From contig JAILWY010000010.1 in assembly GCA_022113835.1 (NCBI GenBank), forward strand, positions 12,387,501 through 12,451,500: 64,000 nt of DNA, read 5' to 3'. Made by a program: the position numbers and the translations under genes. This document shows positions 11,601 through 24,300 of the stretch, in pieces. Within the stretch, counting starts at the first letter, position 1; each line of letters begins with the position of its first letter. The stretch is from Atopsyche davidsoni (lineage: Eukaryota > Arthropoda > Insecta > Trichoptera > Hydrobiosidae). Below the pieces are notes generated by a model. That model ran no database searches. It was given only the letters and a program-made list of their open reading frames with translations, and was not told where the DNA came from.

Positions 11601-11707
11601 TCAATTTTTACCATGGGCGACTGTTAGAGGCACAGACGCATAAGCCGAGTGTCTTCTAAAGGTGTACGCAGATGTCAGGCACCGATGTCTCTCAAATGGA
11701 TTTATGA
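11601..11707 (-). CDS. Glut1: proposed Glut1 terminal exon
   Basis: Acceptor ttatgcag at 11708, then 34 codons in the phase set by the previous exon ([20 protein letters not shown], then [15 protein letters not shown]), then TGA at 11601-11603. Its base composition is much less AT-rich than its surroundings. An AATAAA (11525-11530, minus) follows 71 bp after the stop. No other exon candidate was seen here. Assignment is by phase, composition and poly(A) signal, not by recognised homology. Confidence 0.6.
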
Positions 11708-14700
11708 CTGCATAACACCATTATGTGTGTGAGATTGAATGTTTTTGTTCAATCATAACTATATGACATACAGTACATTATATCTCATCTGCGATGGGCA
11801 AGTATACCAAAAATAGTAAATAAAATAATATTAAAAAAACTTGCCTTATTAAGTTATAAAATAATGATGTTTTTGTAAAAAAAAATCTTTTTTCCGTTTT
11901 AAGGACTTACCGCATCAAGTAAATGAGAAAATATTGTGTCTGTTTATGAGATTATAATCTTGCTTACAATTTTTATGTAAACTTTAAAAAACAATTCGAA
12001 AAACATTTTGTGCCACTTACTCTTATGAATTATGAAAAATTTGTAAACATGATTAGATGTTGAATAGTCAGTTAATGACTTTGATGTAAAATTTGGTGCA
12101 AACAGTAAATCCAATACCAAATGTGTGAAACATTCAATTATGACAAATTAACTAATGTGAGTAATTAAAAAATTGAGGTTAAATTGACACCAAATAACAC
12201 AACGTACCTAACCTTTAGAAATATCCCTTAACTTATATTGGAACTCAGCTGCTTTTTTAAAAGACTGTGAAAATAATAATTATTATGCGAGTTTTATTAA
12301 TATTTTTTTGTACCAATTAAAAAATTACCTAAAATATTTTTTTTTTAAAATTAAAATTGAATGTTAGAAGAATCCTGTGGCAGTAATTTGTGACATTTTT
12401 AACTTTAACAAACGGAGAAGTAAGTATAAAATGTTGATGAAATTGTTTCATAAAATTTTTTTGATACCATCAAAAGTGTGACTTTTACAGACTCTGAAAT
12501 AATTATCATATATCAGCAGTTCAAAATTAAAGTAGGGATACCAATTAACAATAATGTTTTTGGTAAATTGTTACTTATTCAGAGAATATTGTACTGAGTT
12601 AGTTATAGTATTGAATTTTAAGTGTTGATATGAATGGCACTCACAAGAGTCAGGTTTTTCCTCGGCCGGTGCAGGAGGTGGTGGCAGCTGCTGTTCCAGT
12701 GCATTCACACAGTTCAGCATGCTACCGTACAGCCGACTGTCTCGCAGGCTACCCCTGAAATTATCACAGAAATCATTTCAATCTCAGTCCAAAGAACCAC
12801 ACTTTCCTTAGTTGTAAATAACATTAGTAGATACATAACAGATAGTAGATAATTCTAACCTGCCATTAGAATGTCTAAACAAGGCCAAAATTTCTTCAAA
12901 TGTTTTATTTTTAGTTTCAGGAACTTTTTTATAAGTGAATATCCAAAATATGGCTAGAAACACACTGAAGGGCAGAAAAGTATAGTTTTCCAAAGCACTC
13001 TGTTAATAAAGAGAAATTAAGAATTAGTGTAAAAATTAAAGTGTATCATATTATAATTTCAGAGATATAGTTGTGTAGAAAAATACAAACTTTCATGCTG
13101 GGAAATCCTATGCCAACGACAAAGTTTGCCATCCAATTGACTAGTACAGCTATAGCCATTGCACTTGGCCTCGGGCCTTGTGAAAATAGTTCAGCCGTTA
13201 TCATCCAAGGAATAGATCCAGGTCCCACAGCAAAGAATACCACAAAGCTCAGTGTAGATACAACGGACAAGTAACTCATCCAGTCGATCATTTCCTGCAC
13301 ATACCCAAAGAACTCCTATCAGGGGGTAGTAAGCGCAGTTCTTCCCCGATCTGCCCTGGGGACCTAACTCACACTCGCAGCCGCATCACTATGTGCATCG
13401 GCACGTGGGAACACAACAAAAGCCGCCTTTGCAAAACCACACTGGCCTGTGCTCAGCAGTCTGTGCTTGACAACAAAATTTTACCAACCTAAATCATGTA
13501 CTTTTAAGATATCGTAATTCACTTTGACTTGTCATTTGGTAGTTGTCAAGCACATATTCTCACATAAACAACATGCCACAAAGTGATCAAACAATAAACA
13601 AGTAGACAATATTGTGCCGATATAAATTCTTTTTTAAAAAACAAGAACTTTCAAGTCATGATGTAGAAAAAGGGAATCGACTGAAAAGCGCTTTTTTTCA
13701 AAAAAGAATATTTTGTCTGTCGCATAAAATTTTGTTTTATGATTTTTTAGCATCGACCATCTATGCCGAGTTGTGTTTGAAAGCATACTATAAAGGATAA
13801 CAACATTTGCGACCCTCGGTCGTAACATTTTGTTGTTTGCATGTCATCCATTATACAGATTTAAGTGATATTATTAAGCCAATTTGATCAAGTATTTAAA
13901 AAATGACATCGTAAGTGTTATTTTTTTGCTTTTTACAAAGTGGGTGTATGGTGCGCTGTGTGAGTGAGAAATCCCTCCTGTACAGAATCGGGAAAGTCGC
14001 TCTCTGGGAGGGTACAAACGCAAAGAAGCGGTGAAGTGAAAAACCAAAAAGTATGAGTGCAAATTTAAATAAAGAGTAAGTCTGATTGTTCTCTGTAATG
14101 TGATATAAGCTGATCAATTCCAGGTTTAGACTGAAAAGGTGTATAGGTTGTTGTATGTCTTAACAACCGATTTTGTGGTGATTCGATGAGCCATGAATTG
14201 TGTTTAATTTGAAATAGTATTTAAAAATATTACTTAATTCACTCCTTGGTTCAAAAAGTATTTTGTAAATAAAAAATATACTTTTCAAATTCAAGTAAGA
14301 TATTGTTCAAGACTCATCTTATCTTTATACTGACCTCCTGTGAGGACAATGTGTAACAATATTTGGTATGTCTAAGGTTGCAGACTTTTAAAACAGTGAC
14401 TTATTTATTATAAGCAGTTCTGTTCTCATGAGTAATAATGAAAATGATATTACAGTATTGTGTCAATTATGTGTTTTTGTGTTGACAAACAATGAAATAA
14501 AATATAATTAAACATAAAACGATGAATAAAACATAATTAAAATAAAACAAGGCTTGGTTGCTCTGTGGATGCAAATTAAGTAACAATCATGCACATTTAG
14601 AAATTCAATAAGTAGATTTTCAGTTGGAGAAAATAAAATATTTTTCTCATATTTTCAATAAAGTAGATATTCTCCTAGCTAGTTTTATTCAAGTGGTCAA

Positions 14701-17700
14701 AAGTTATCTTGCAGAGTTAAAATATGTACAGCAAGATTTAATTAAATAGCTATTCTCACGCAGATAATAGGGAATCATCTGACTACATAATTACTGAAGT
14801 ATGGAACCAAATCTTTTTTTTAGATATTTGTATCCTTCATACGATTCTTAAAATACAACTACTATGTTTGAAATATATTATTTAATACCTGGAATCAAAG
14901 ACAGTTATTAACTCATATTTAACAATTTAAAAAAATGGATAGGCTCAATAAGACCTCTATGTCAAATGTTTCTTAAAATCATGAAAAATATGTAAATAAG
15001 TAATTTCTTTAAAATAAAATAAAGGGGCTTAAATGATAATATATACACAGAAAAGATTTACATTACCTTTATTAGAAATGAAATGGTGATGAAGATAGAG
15101 AATATAAACATGCCACCAAGACCATAGAGATGCAATGTTCTTCTTCCAGTGCGATCCATCAACGGTAATGACACTAATGTCATACCAACCATTATAGCGC
15201 CAATACCCATTGTTGCAAACTTCGCTGATTCTTCGGTTAAGCCAGAAGACGTAAAAAGGGATGTTGAATAATAGAATACCTGTAAAATAAAAAAATCTTA
15301 GTATAGGGTCACAAACGGAATGATCGCATTATTTTGTATAGTTTAAAGATTTATAAGAGTATTATAAAATAAAAGAATCAGAATAAGCCATACTCACAGC
15401 ATTTATGCCACTAAGTTGTTGAGATAGTTGCATAACAACACCAATCAATAAAGGGGCCCGCAATGTTGGTGAACAAAGTAACTCGCGCATTGATATGGAC
15501 GCTTCAGCTTGCTGTGCTCTTTCCTCAGCTCTCATTTCTTCAATGTCTTCTTCTACCTATTATCAGAAATGTAAAACCACAATTTGATATAACAAAGTAA
15601 CAATAAAATATGTTTTCGTTTATATTTAATATTTTATGGTAGTGGAATGTATTATGGTCAACAGGTGCAAATAATTGTACCTGATTATTTGCTCTAAGTC
15701 GTCGCAGCGCTCGTCTTGCTTCTTCTTCCCATTGTCGTGTTATTAGAAGGTATCTTGGAGACTCTGGACATGCTGGTAATAAAACCAGTTGTAATATTGC
15801 TGGACATATTGCCAATCCTAAAAATCATAATTTGTGTTATTTTAACATCTTTTGGAAACATATTACAAGTATGATTAAATCTGTTGATATTTGTTTCATA
15901 TCGTAGTTTTATAAGTTGTCATATTTTAGAAGCCATATTCACATATAATAATATAAATAAAGTTTTAAAAATGACAGCATACCTAAAAGAAGTGGCCATC
16001 CTTCATCAGTACCTAGAATTTGTTCAATACCAAGTACTTGACTTAATAAGAGGCCAACTGTTACGGCGAGTTGATTAACTGTGCCTAAACCTCCACGAAG
16101 ATTCAATGGTGCGATTTCTGATATATACATTGGCACTAATGATGTATTTAGACCTGAAATATTTGAAATAGCAGCTTTCATAATTACGTAACAAAAATCT
16201 TGAGATCAATTAATAAGTAGTAATTTAGAGAAGATAATAAGTATTTATATGTCTGTATCTGTTAAAATACAGGGAAATCAACAAGAGAAGAGTAGTTCTT
16301 ATATAATTTTTAAATTTATATTATATATCTGAGTATAATTTACCACAATTTACGCCGATTATAAAGCGACCAAAGAAAAGCATCTCATAAGAATGTGAAA
16401 TTTTGGTGAAGCCCATTAGACAGGCACCACCTATGCCTAATACATTATTGAGCAGTAGTCCTCCTTTTCTGAAATATGGTATGAACATCATTAAAATCTC
16501 TTTATTTTATGAACATTTTAAAACAAAAGTTTTCTATGATATCAAAACCATTTAATAAACAATGCATATCACATGCCATGATGCCAATCATGCACTTACA
16601 AATACTATTTATTAATTTGTAACATAAATAACACACATAAATAAGTGAAACATTGATTTTCTTAAGTACAGAAGGATACAGGTTATAAATACAATGTTTG
16701 TTTCTAATTTATGGAGGAAAAATTGTTATCATATACATTTTTAATTAGTTATTGACCGAAATACATTGTAACTCAAAGAAATAAATACATTGAAATATTT
16801 ACTGTTGTTTCTGAAAACCATTTTTTTAATTAATCCATTTCACTTTTATAAGTGGGTTAAAGATTATTGAACATGAATTGTAATTTTTAAGTTACCATCA
16901 GTATATTAAAATTTCATCATTTTCAGTCAATTGATATTGAAAGTGGTGATAAATGCTTTTTAAGAATAATCTTACCTTCCAAAACGGTTAGCAATCATGC
17001 CACCTGAAAATCCACCTAACATTCCACCAATTGCAAATATGCTGACAGCTACAGAATAAAGCTGCTTTACAGAGTCTTCTGGTATATCTTTACCATAACG
17101 GTCTTTATAGACATCTTTCATAAAATTTTCAATATTCTGAAATCAATAATATTTCATGACACCCCTGAGTAAAACTCATTTCTCAGAGTAATATTATAAA
17201 TAGTACATATTATTTATTGAAATGAATAAAATGTAAATGGTAGTGAATCATTACCAATTCTGGTGCATTAATAACTCCTGTGTTGTACCCGAATTGAAGC
17301 ATTCCCAGAACGGCAGCAAGTATTGCATAAGACAGAAAAAATGTCAGCCCCTGAAAAACACAAAAAAATTAAAGAAATGTGCCTGATAAGAGAGAAATAA
17401 TATAATTACTATGTCTGGTTTGGTTTTTATATACAAACCTTAAAAAAAAACCTAAAAATTAACTGAAAAATAATAAAACACACTGAAGAAAAATATTAAA
17501 AATACTCTCCTCGGTAAACTAAAAGAAAAGAAAACCATAATTGTTAAAATTAAAATTAAAACAAAGAGGAAAAATAATAAAACTCATAAAATAATAATAA
17601 AAATCTCCAAAATTAATAAAAGAGCAATACCTGCTCAAGAAGTCGCAGTTTGCGTCTATGTGAATGTTCTTCCAATCGGTCAACATATTCTCGAAGTTCT

Positions 17701-17803
17701 TCGATTTCTTCTTTTACTGCTTGGACTGTATCTAATTCCTGTTTTATTGCTACCATATCCCGCTTGACCTATGATTTGTAAAAAAATATCGCTTTCGATA
17801 TAA

Positions 17804-17878
<75 letters not shown>

Positions 17879-20800
17879 AATATATATATATTTAAGAGAT
17901 TTAGTTAATCATCTTTGTTTCAATCTGATTGTTTCATTAAACCAAAAAGTGAGCTATGTAAGTATGAATAAAAAAAAATGCTCTTAAATCATTTCATGCC
18001 ATATGCATTAAGTTTCCAAATAACTTTTGAAAAATAATTGAGAGATTAAAGCATTTTCAGTCAAATACGATAGCTTTGGTGTCCATTTAAAGCTTAAATA
18101 GATTAAGAGTTAAGAATAGCATTATTCAATGCTTGACAAGATAAATCATATGCTAAAATGTGTATATGTAGTGCATTTATAAAAAGTGTTCTTGAATATC
18201 AGCAATTTGGCAATTTTTTTATTTCCCGCTACGACATTCGGTCACTAAGTCTGAAGTGTTAAAAATATTGTAGTTTACATAAATATACAAAGCTTTTGCA
18301 TTTGATAAATTATACACAATTCCATAAGTTATGATTTCAAAAAAAATATGTAACAGGCCGCTTTATTTGTTAGTGGACCTTAGCAAAGGCAAAAAGTAAG
18401 CAAGGAGTTGCTGTATCAAACCAAATGGGGTTTGAGAGTCACCCTTCGAGTGCAGAGGGTTAATAAAATAATGTTCAATCAAATCAATATTTGTGGTCAC
18501 GTATGGAAAGTATTTTTTTGTTAAGAATAAAAAGATTTTTATAAGTTTCACTAAATTCAAATGAATACAAGATTTTATGTTTTTACTACTATTAAATCTT
18601 ATATAAGATAATGAGAATGAGTTGGCAGGAACCATGATAAATTTCATAAACAAACACAAATAAAATGGTATTATGTATGATTGCAATACCAAATAAGTAA
18701 AAATAATTGTTGAAGCCCATGTCTTAGATACTTTTAAAAAAAGATTTATTAGATATATTAGTTGGAAATCACTGCGAGATGTAACTGACAACACTGTAAG
18801 TTGGCATAAAATCCACTATACACATCCTTGGATAGAAGTATTATCAGTATACATGTCTCAAGTGGTAATACAAAAGTTTAAATAAAAAGATGTCTAATTA
18901 TCGTATGCAAACTGAAAAAGAAACCAATTTTTTTCTTCGCTATTACGACAGGGTAGTTCATTTAAATTCATTCTCTGAGAATGAAATAGCTGATTTTTTT
19001 TGCCACGGTGCAAGGCTACTATACTACAAAACTGTTTAGCCATAACATCTACTAATACACTCTCAACAGTGCTAAGACGGTCATTGTTTTTAGATGAATA
19101 CGTGAATCTCTATGTATATATCTAGCACTAACTCTATATATGTTGTTTTAATAGTTGTTATGGATGAGTGGCATCACCGTTAAAGCTGCCAATAGGCTGT
19201 TTGGTAGAGTCAGCATTTTCATACTTTTTTATTGCCCTACACCAGCCTTTAATGGTGCCATAACCCTAAGCATTTAGACTAAATAGTAGTCTTACTAGTT
19301 TGTTGCCAGTGTATGCCCCGTTTCAGAGTAGTTTCCAAGAGAGGATGTCAACTCTATGGAGTAATAATAATGAAAATATTGGTTAATCAGTATAGAAAAT
19401 TGTAAGAGCTGTAGTTGACACAAGCAAAACATTTGGTGCAAGAGAGGTGAAAATAATGGAGCATTAATGTAAAATTGAACAAAAGAATTCACTTGAAAGT
19501 ATTTACAAAATGATGCAAGTTAAGAAGAATTGTGATTTATGATAATGTCAAAGTACATTAAATAGATCTTCAAATAATTTGTTATGCTCTGATCTCATGG
19601 TCAAATATTTTGTTAGAAAAATTATGCCCAATCAGAAAATACAATTGGAGACTCACTTATATAAAGAAAACTTTGCTGTAGTATTTCCAATGATTTTTTG
19701 TTTAGATGGTATACAAGCTTTAAGTGAGGATATCACAAGTAAATATGTATAAGATCTGCAAAAAAGTTGAGCAATTAATATATTGAACAAATGAAATAAG
19801 AATCCTTCTTTCAACTATTGATTTTTGTTATATTTTGGATGTTTTAAGTTATGTAGTAATGATCTACATAAAACCCATGAATTTAATACACTGGCAACTC
19901 TTAGTCTCTGACCTATGTTTTAAAATTGCTTCCCTTTTATTATGCATTATCAGATGGTTTGGATATAAACAGATATAATATCAGTTCATTGACAAAAGCA
20001 CCAAGAAATGTTTTAAGAAGCACCTAAACAAGCCTTACTTCAGTCTAAATAATTTCAGGCTTATATTTGTTGCGTTGTCATATGCACCATAAAAAGATGA
20101 AGGACGTTAATATAATATAATTACGTTAACGTTAACATAACATAACTTAAGCACTTACGTTAAGTTAACATAACATAATGGACGTTTACATAATATAAGT
20201 ATATTTATTTCATAAAAACCACAAACAGAACTATGTGAAAGATGTATATTTTCAAAATAAACTGGCCTATAATGAGCAACCAGCACACATAATATCTATA
20301 GTGAATTTGAATGAACCCAAGAGATGTAAAAAAAATAAAACCATGATGACCAATGAAAGAGAAAATAAAGAAAGTTTGTTGGAAACATAATGCCTACAAA
20401 CGAGAGTGAAGTGAACCGAATGAGAACTCATAATATTTCTCAGAATTCTCTTCTGCTGTTTGGTGGTCATCTGCAAATGTTGATCATGTCATTGTCTAAG
20501 ATATAACTTCTCTTCCTCATTACGACTTTCGATTTTCCCTTCAGTAAGTTTCCTTTCGAAGAGGATGGAAATGTAAGTTAAACTTAGTATTAAATACTTT
20601 ATACTTATTTTTATCACCGTCTACTAATTTGTGATATCTGATTTAAATTATGATAAAAATTTTAGACTAAGACCATTTTCATAATCATGAGTATACATAT
20701 ATTTAATTACTCAATTATTTTAAGATAATGGTACGATAATAATAAAAAAAAAAATATATATATATATATATATAAATATATATATATAAATGTATAGTAA

Positions 20801-21374
20801 ATTGGAGTTCTTAGTGTATATGTGGGTGTCTGTAAATGTATTTAGTCATAAATAAAAATAATACGTTGTGCCACAACTCATTGCTATAAAAATGTTGGGT
20901 TTTATTTATTAAAGTAAATATGAAACACTAGGCCATAATATAATGAGAGAAGAGATGTGATCAATTTAGTTAGTGTGCACTGATACATATACAAGTCATG
21001 TTAATATATGTTTTATTTTAATAGTTTGCTTTTAATTCTGCGGGAAAGAAAATATACTTCCACAAATAGCCTGCTCCAAATAAACACCTGAATCAGAAAA
21101 CTATTTGATATATATTAAATGTGCTTTACTTTTTATAATACTTTTTTTTAGCTGTTTATACAGTGCAGACTATTTGAGTAAATATGTCAGTGTACGTATT
21201 TGGCTGACCTCGGATACTTCGGATTGGCAGGACTCCACACTCTTGGTCAGCTCCTGGAGCTGCGTCCGGATCTCACATAGGGCAACCGTGGTCTCCAGCT
21301 GCCTGTCCCCCCGCTGCAGCTCGTCCAATTTGGCCGAGAGGTTCATGCTCATCACGCTCACCTGCCTCTGCAGA
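11601..21374 (-). CDS. Glut1: Glut1, facilitated glucose transporter (SLC2/MFS), at least 13 exons, 5' end not found
   Basis: Moves glucose down its gradient across the plasma membrane through twelve helices. Exons (high to low): 21209-21374, 17631-17768, 17255-17350, 16976-17136, 16344-16468, 15983-16153, 15681-15817, 15398-15556, 15067-15279, 13091-13294, 12860-12999, 12645-12754, 11601-11707. All are bounded by AG/GT and all phases join, giving at least 641 residues. Family motifs seen are NRFGRKGG after helix 2, [18 protein letters not shown] after helix 6, [13 protein letters not shown] in helix 7, [24 protein letters not shown] in helix 10, and [11 protein letters not shown] after helix 12. 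The first two exons encode a coiled coil placed before helix 1. Exon 21209-21374 begins mid-codon, so at least one coding exon lies upstream. The two 3'-most exons are less certain than the rest. The protein core is so close to insect Glut1 that the identification is firm. Confidence 0.95.
12645..12754 (-). CDS. Glut1: Glut1 exon, cytoplasmic tail
   Basis: Completes the Arg and reads [20 protein letters not shown], then a proline run and AEEKPDS. It ends at a strong GTGAGT donor (12639-12644). If that donor were not used, the frame would run on to a TAA at 12571-12573, adding about 24 low-complexity residues, so an alternative C-terminus is possible. Confidence 0.8.
12860..12999 (-). CDS. Glut1: Glut1 exon, helix 12 and [11 protein letters not shown] motif
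   Basis: [20 protein letters not shown], then [20 protein letters not shown] and FRHSNG plus two bases of an Arg codon. PETK(G/N)-x-(T/S) marks the cytoplasmic end of helix 12. Confidence 0.96.
13091..13294 (-). CDS. Glut1: Glut1 exon, helices 10-11
   Basis: 68 codons: [20 protein letters not shown], then [20 protein letters not shown], ending GFPSMK. The GPGSIPW motif lines the sugar site in this family. Confidence 0.96.
13295..15066. other. Glut1 intron, 1.8 kb
   Basis: Contains a less AT-rich patch at about 13310-13450 and a small one at 13960-14040. The short open frames there have no protein-like features. Confidence 0.8.
15067..15279 (-). CDS. Glut1: Glut1 exon, helices 7-9
   Basis: 71 codons beginning [20 protein letters not shown], with the cytoplasmic [15 protein letters not shown] motif between helices 8 and 9, ending FITISFLIK. 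Confidence 0.96.
15398..15556 (-). CDS. Glut1: Glut1 exon, central cytoplasmic loop and start of helix 7
   Basis: 53 codons in phase 0/0: [20 protein letters not shown] through [20 protein letters not shown]. The QLS motif in helix 7 is a feature of class I GLUTs. Confidence 0.96.
15681..15817 (-). CDS. Glut1: Glut1 exon, helix 6 and PESPR motif
   Basis: Helix 6 ([18 protein letters not shown]), then [20 protein letters not shown] of the large cytoplasmic loop, ending RANNQ in phase 0. Confidence 0.96.
15983..16153 (-). CDS. Glut1: Glut1 exon, helix 4-5 region
   Basis: [20 protein letters not shown] then [20 protein letters not shown], with the [10 protein letters not shown] motif conserved in SLC2 transporters, ending GWPLLL plus one base. 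Confidence 0.96.
16344..16468 (-). CDS. Glut1: Glut1 exon, helices 3-4
   Basis: Completes the Arg of NRFGRKGG and continues [19 protein letters not shown] and [14 protein letters not shown]. Phase 2 in, phase 1 out. Confidence 0.96.
16976..17136 (-). CDS. Glut1: Glut1 exon, first outer loop and helix 2
   Basis: Starts [15 protein letters not shown] and ends [13 protein letters not shown] plus two bases of an Arg codon. The outer loop is followed by helix 2 and the start of the cytoplasmic GRK motif. Confidence 0.96.
17255..17350 (-). CDS. Glut1: Glut1 exon, membrane helix 1
   Basis: 32 codons, [20 protein letters not shown] then [22 protein letters not shown] is the helix-1 signature of class I glucose transporters. 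Confidence 0.96.
17631..17768 (-). CDS. Glut1: Glut1 exon, coiled-coil part 2
   Basis: 46 codons in phase 0/0, beginning [16 protein letters not shown] and containing [16 protein letters not shown], ending LRLLEQ. The heptad pattern continues from the previous exon and runs directly into helix 1. The sites are catag acceptor and gtattg donor. Confidence 0.93.
17808..17890. repeat. (TA)n microsatellite in Glut1 intron
   Basis: About 65 bp of uninterrupted TA repeat followed by a short interrupted TA tract. Confidence 0.95.
20742..20790. repeat. poly(A)/(TA)n tract in Glut1 intron
   Basis: A-run followed by alternating TA with two interruptions. Confidence 0.9.
21209..21374 (-). CDS. Glut1: Glut1 exon, coiled-coil part 1
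   Basis: Read as [20 protein letters not shown], then [20 protein letters not shown], ending at CQSEVSE followed by the donor gtcagc. Regular hydrophobic spacing indicates a coiled coil. It starts with the last base of a codon after acceptor gcgagcag (other AGs nearby are possible) and ends in phase 0. Its GC content is far above the flanking introns. Confidence 0.85.
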
Positions 21375-24300
21375 CTGCTCGCAACACAAAACACAACACT
21401 CAGCTACTCTTGCTCTATCTTCACCCGTCTCTGTTCCATCTACATTCTGATTCCAATGCTTAGTGCATGCCAAATTCATGTGAGTAATACAACAAACATT
21501 CTATGACAAGATACCAACAGATAAGTCCGAGGTGTTCACTATTGCCATTTTCATTACATTAATATCATTAAATTACTTTTACCTCAATAATTATTAGTAT
21601 TTTCATTTATAAGTATTGTAAATACAAGCAGTTCTTTACTGTCGTTAGCAAGACTTTGATATTGAGACGTATTATATATGAAGAGAAGTATTAAAAGTAT
21701 TTTTAATTTCGTATTAAGTATTTTTATGGAAATTGTTATAATTTTTATAAGTATTTCATTATACTTACGTTAATACTAACAAATAGTATTACATTTTTAA
21801 CCAATTAAAGCATTTGTATCATAAAATATAATATTGAAATTATATATCACACAAATAAATATATATTTAAAAATATTAATATATATTTATGCAAAACTAC
21901 GTATACTTTTGAATAATAAATTATTATATAACTTGCAATTGCAACATGCATTGACAAGAAGCTTTGAATTTTCAATACCTATATTAACAATTATCAGGAA
22001 TATTAAACTAGAAGGGTTTAAAATGCTTAATACATTTTCTGCTGTAATAATTATTGGTTAAGAACTTTTATATACATAGACTTTGAAATATATGCTTACA
22101 TATATTTTCTGGAATCAGAAAAAGACGTAAATATGGTAACAGTGTAATTGGTAGCAATTAGTTTTAGAAAAAAAAAAAAACATTGTATGCTTCCATATGC
22201 ATATTCTTTCGATCCTAAAATAGTATTAAACTATTTGATTTATACCTGTTCGAAGAGGGTGAACATGAGCATTCAATCAAAACATTTACTAGCATGTACA
22301 TAGTAATATGATAAATTATTTATATGAAAACAAACTATGTAAATCTGGAATGAGGGTGTGCACAAACACAGCAGATCAGTGAAAATACTTTAAAATCAAT
22401 GTATGAGTGTTTAATTATTAATAAACTAGAAAGCGGTAGGTACCTTGGGGGGCAGAATACCATCGCAGCATCCCTAATCTAAAATCCACGCTCTTATTAG
22501 TTTATGTATTAAGTGTTTATCATTCACAATTTATTGGGTCTTTGGTTTTAACGGTAGAGTTGTCTCCGGCGGGCTTGTCAGCTTTCCAGCTTAGAAGGCT
22601 AACAGATTACGCCACGCAGACTCCTCGATCCACCTAGTTCGGAAACATAGGGCACTCAGTCACCTCCCTATTGGTACAGGGCACAGTCAACAATACAATA
22701 CCCGACAGTAGCCAGTACCGTAACTAGCAAAAGCCCGTGGAGATGTTACTTTACGTATGGCTTATTCCCATGAGAAGATAAAACCTAGTGAAAATGAAAT
22801 ATTTGCTTGAAAAGGAGTGGCGAATGAACGGCATGATAAATCAATTAGTAAATATGCACTGGGCACCAGGTGTAGGTGCACCAGTAGCCCAGCAGAGTTA
22901 CGGTACTGATATAGATATAATATTTAAGAAATGAAACTGAATGCGGCCACTCTTAGTCGACCAACAAAGTGCTGGTGTCGGAAGTAACGTTTTACGAGGC
23001 TACCTGAGCAAAGATAAAAATAGCATTCAAACATTGAGGTATTCCTTATGCTGCTACAATATTACTGGGACATAACTTTAATAATTACAGAAATGGACAT
23101 TGTTAAATGTCGCTGTAGTGCATATTGGAAAAAACAAAACAGATGCAATTTCAATCTTATATTATGTTGAAATTAAAATTGATTTATAAAGTTTAAGTGT
23201 AATTTTTTACATAATAAAAAAAGAGTTTAAAGACCTATCTTTATGGTTATATTAATTGATTGTTAATATTTTACCAACATAAGGTTCGAAATAGACTACA
23301 TTGATTGAAAACAATGTTTATTTCTGTATCCTTTAAAAAGAGACAACACATTGGCAATGAGTAATGAAAAAAAAATAGCATTCCGTTATAAAACCAGGGC
23401 CGGGACAAAGCACGATTCATTGAGTAAGTTCAGATTACGGATTCTTCTCATGGGGTGATATTATCTTTGTCTATATTCAATTGAATAGCCAAAAGAGTTA
23501 TTAATATATTCATTATATATATCATTAGTATTTTTACTTAAAAAATTAGCCTAGCAGTATTATAAACAGGTAAAAAAAAATGCACTGTAAAAGTTTTGTA
23601 TCTGAACAACTAAAATTCATTTTGAATTCATTAAGGATATCGTTTTAAATAATATTTTTATTTTGTTAGTGAGTATTCGCGGCAGGCAAAAAAATTGACG
23701 ATAGAAAAGTATTTTACAAATTTTGAACTTTCGATAATGGTAGAGTTTGGCCTAATTACAGTATTAAGAAAATATTGAAATATGTGTGGTTTAAAAATGT
23801 ATAAATTGCGTATATATTCACCATATCATACTATTTGTAATAATAAATAGTATGTAAATCTATACACCAGAAGATAACACGCAATTTGGACAAAAACAAA
23901 ATATTTTGTTTTTCAGTACTGAGATCAAATTCAAAATACTCAACATATAAATTAAAATATTCATAACATTTATAGCGGTTTATACAGATTGTATTTTCAT
24001 TAATTATTTATTTATGAACAAATTTAATAAAAATCTTTAGCATGTTTCAAGCCAAGAAATCTTGAAAAAAATCATTAACTTTTCAGTGTCAATTTGCGCT
24101 AATTACTGATGAATTATAATGACCATTTTTTAATTTCAGTGAAATAACTTTTTTGTAGAAAGTTTTCTCTGATTTCAGCATTGCTATTTACGAGATAATC
24201 GTGTATTCTACCATCCAGTACGATATGTGAGCCCTCGTGAAACTGGTGCGCAGGAGCAGGAGTAGTTAAGGCAAAATTAAGGAAGATTTGTAACATTATA

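Larger units (their letters stand above)
17769..21208. other. Glut1 intron, 3.4 kb, between the two coiled-coil exons
   Basis: Holds two TA microsatellites and two unexplained plus-strand frames. One is at 18736-18882 (contains [18 protein letters not shown]). The other starts from ATG at about 18889 (49 codons, beginning [20 protein letters not shown]). I do not recognise either. They may be transposon debris. Confidence 0.6.

Noticed and set aside
18363..18794. 143-codon minus frame in the Glut1 intron
   Set aside because: Leu/Ile/Phe/Lys-rich composition typical of AT-rich noise; no domain and no splice logic with neighbouring exons.
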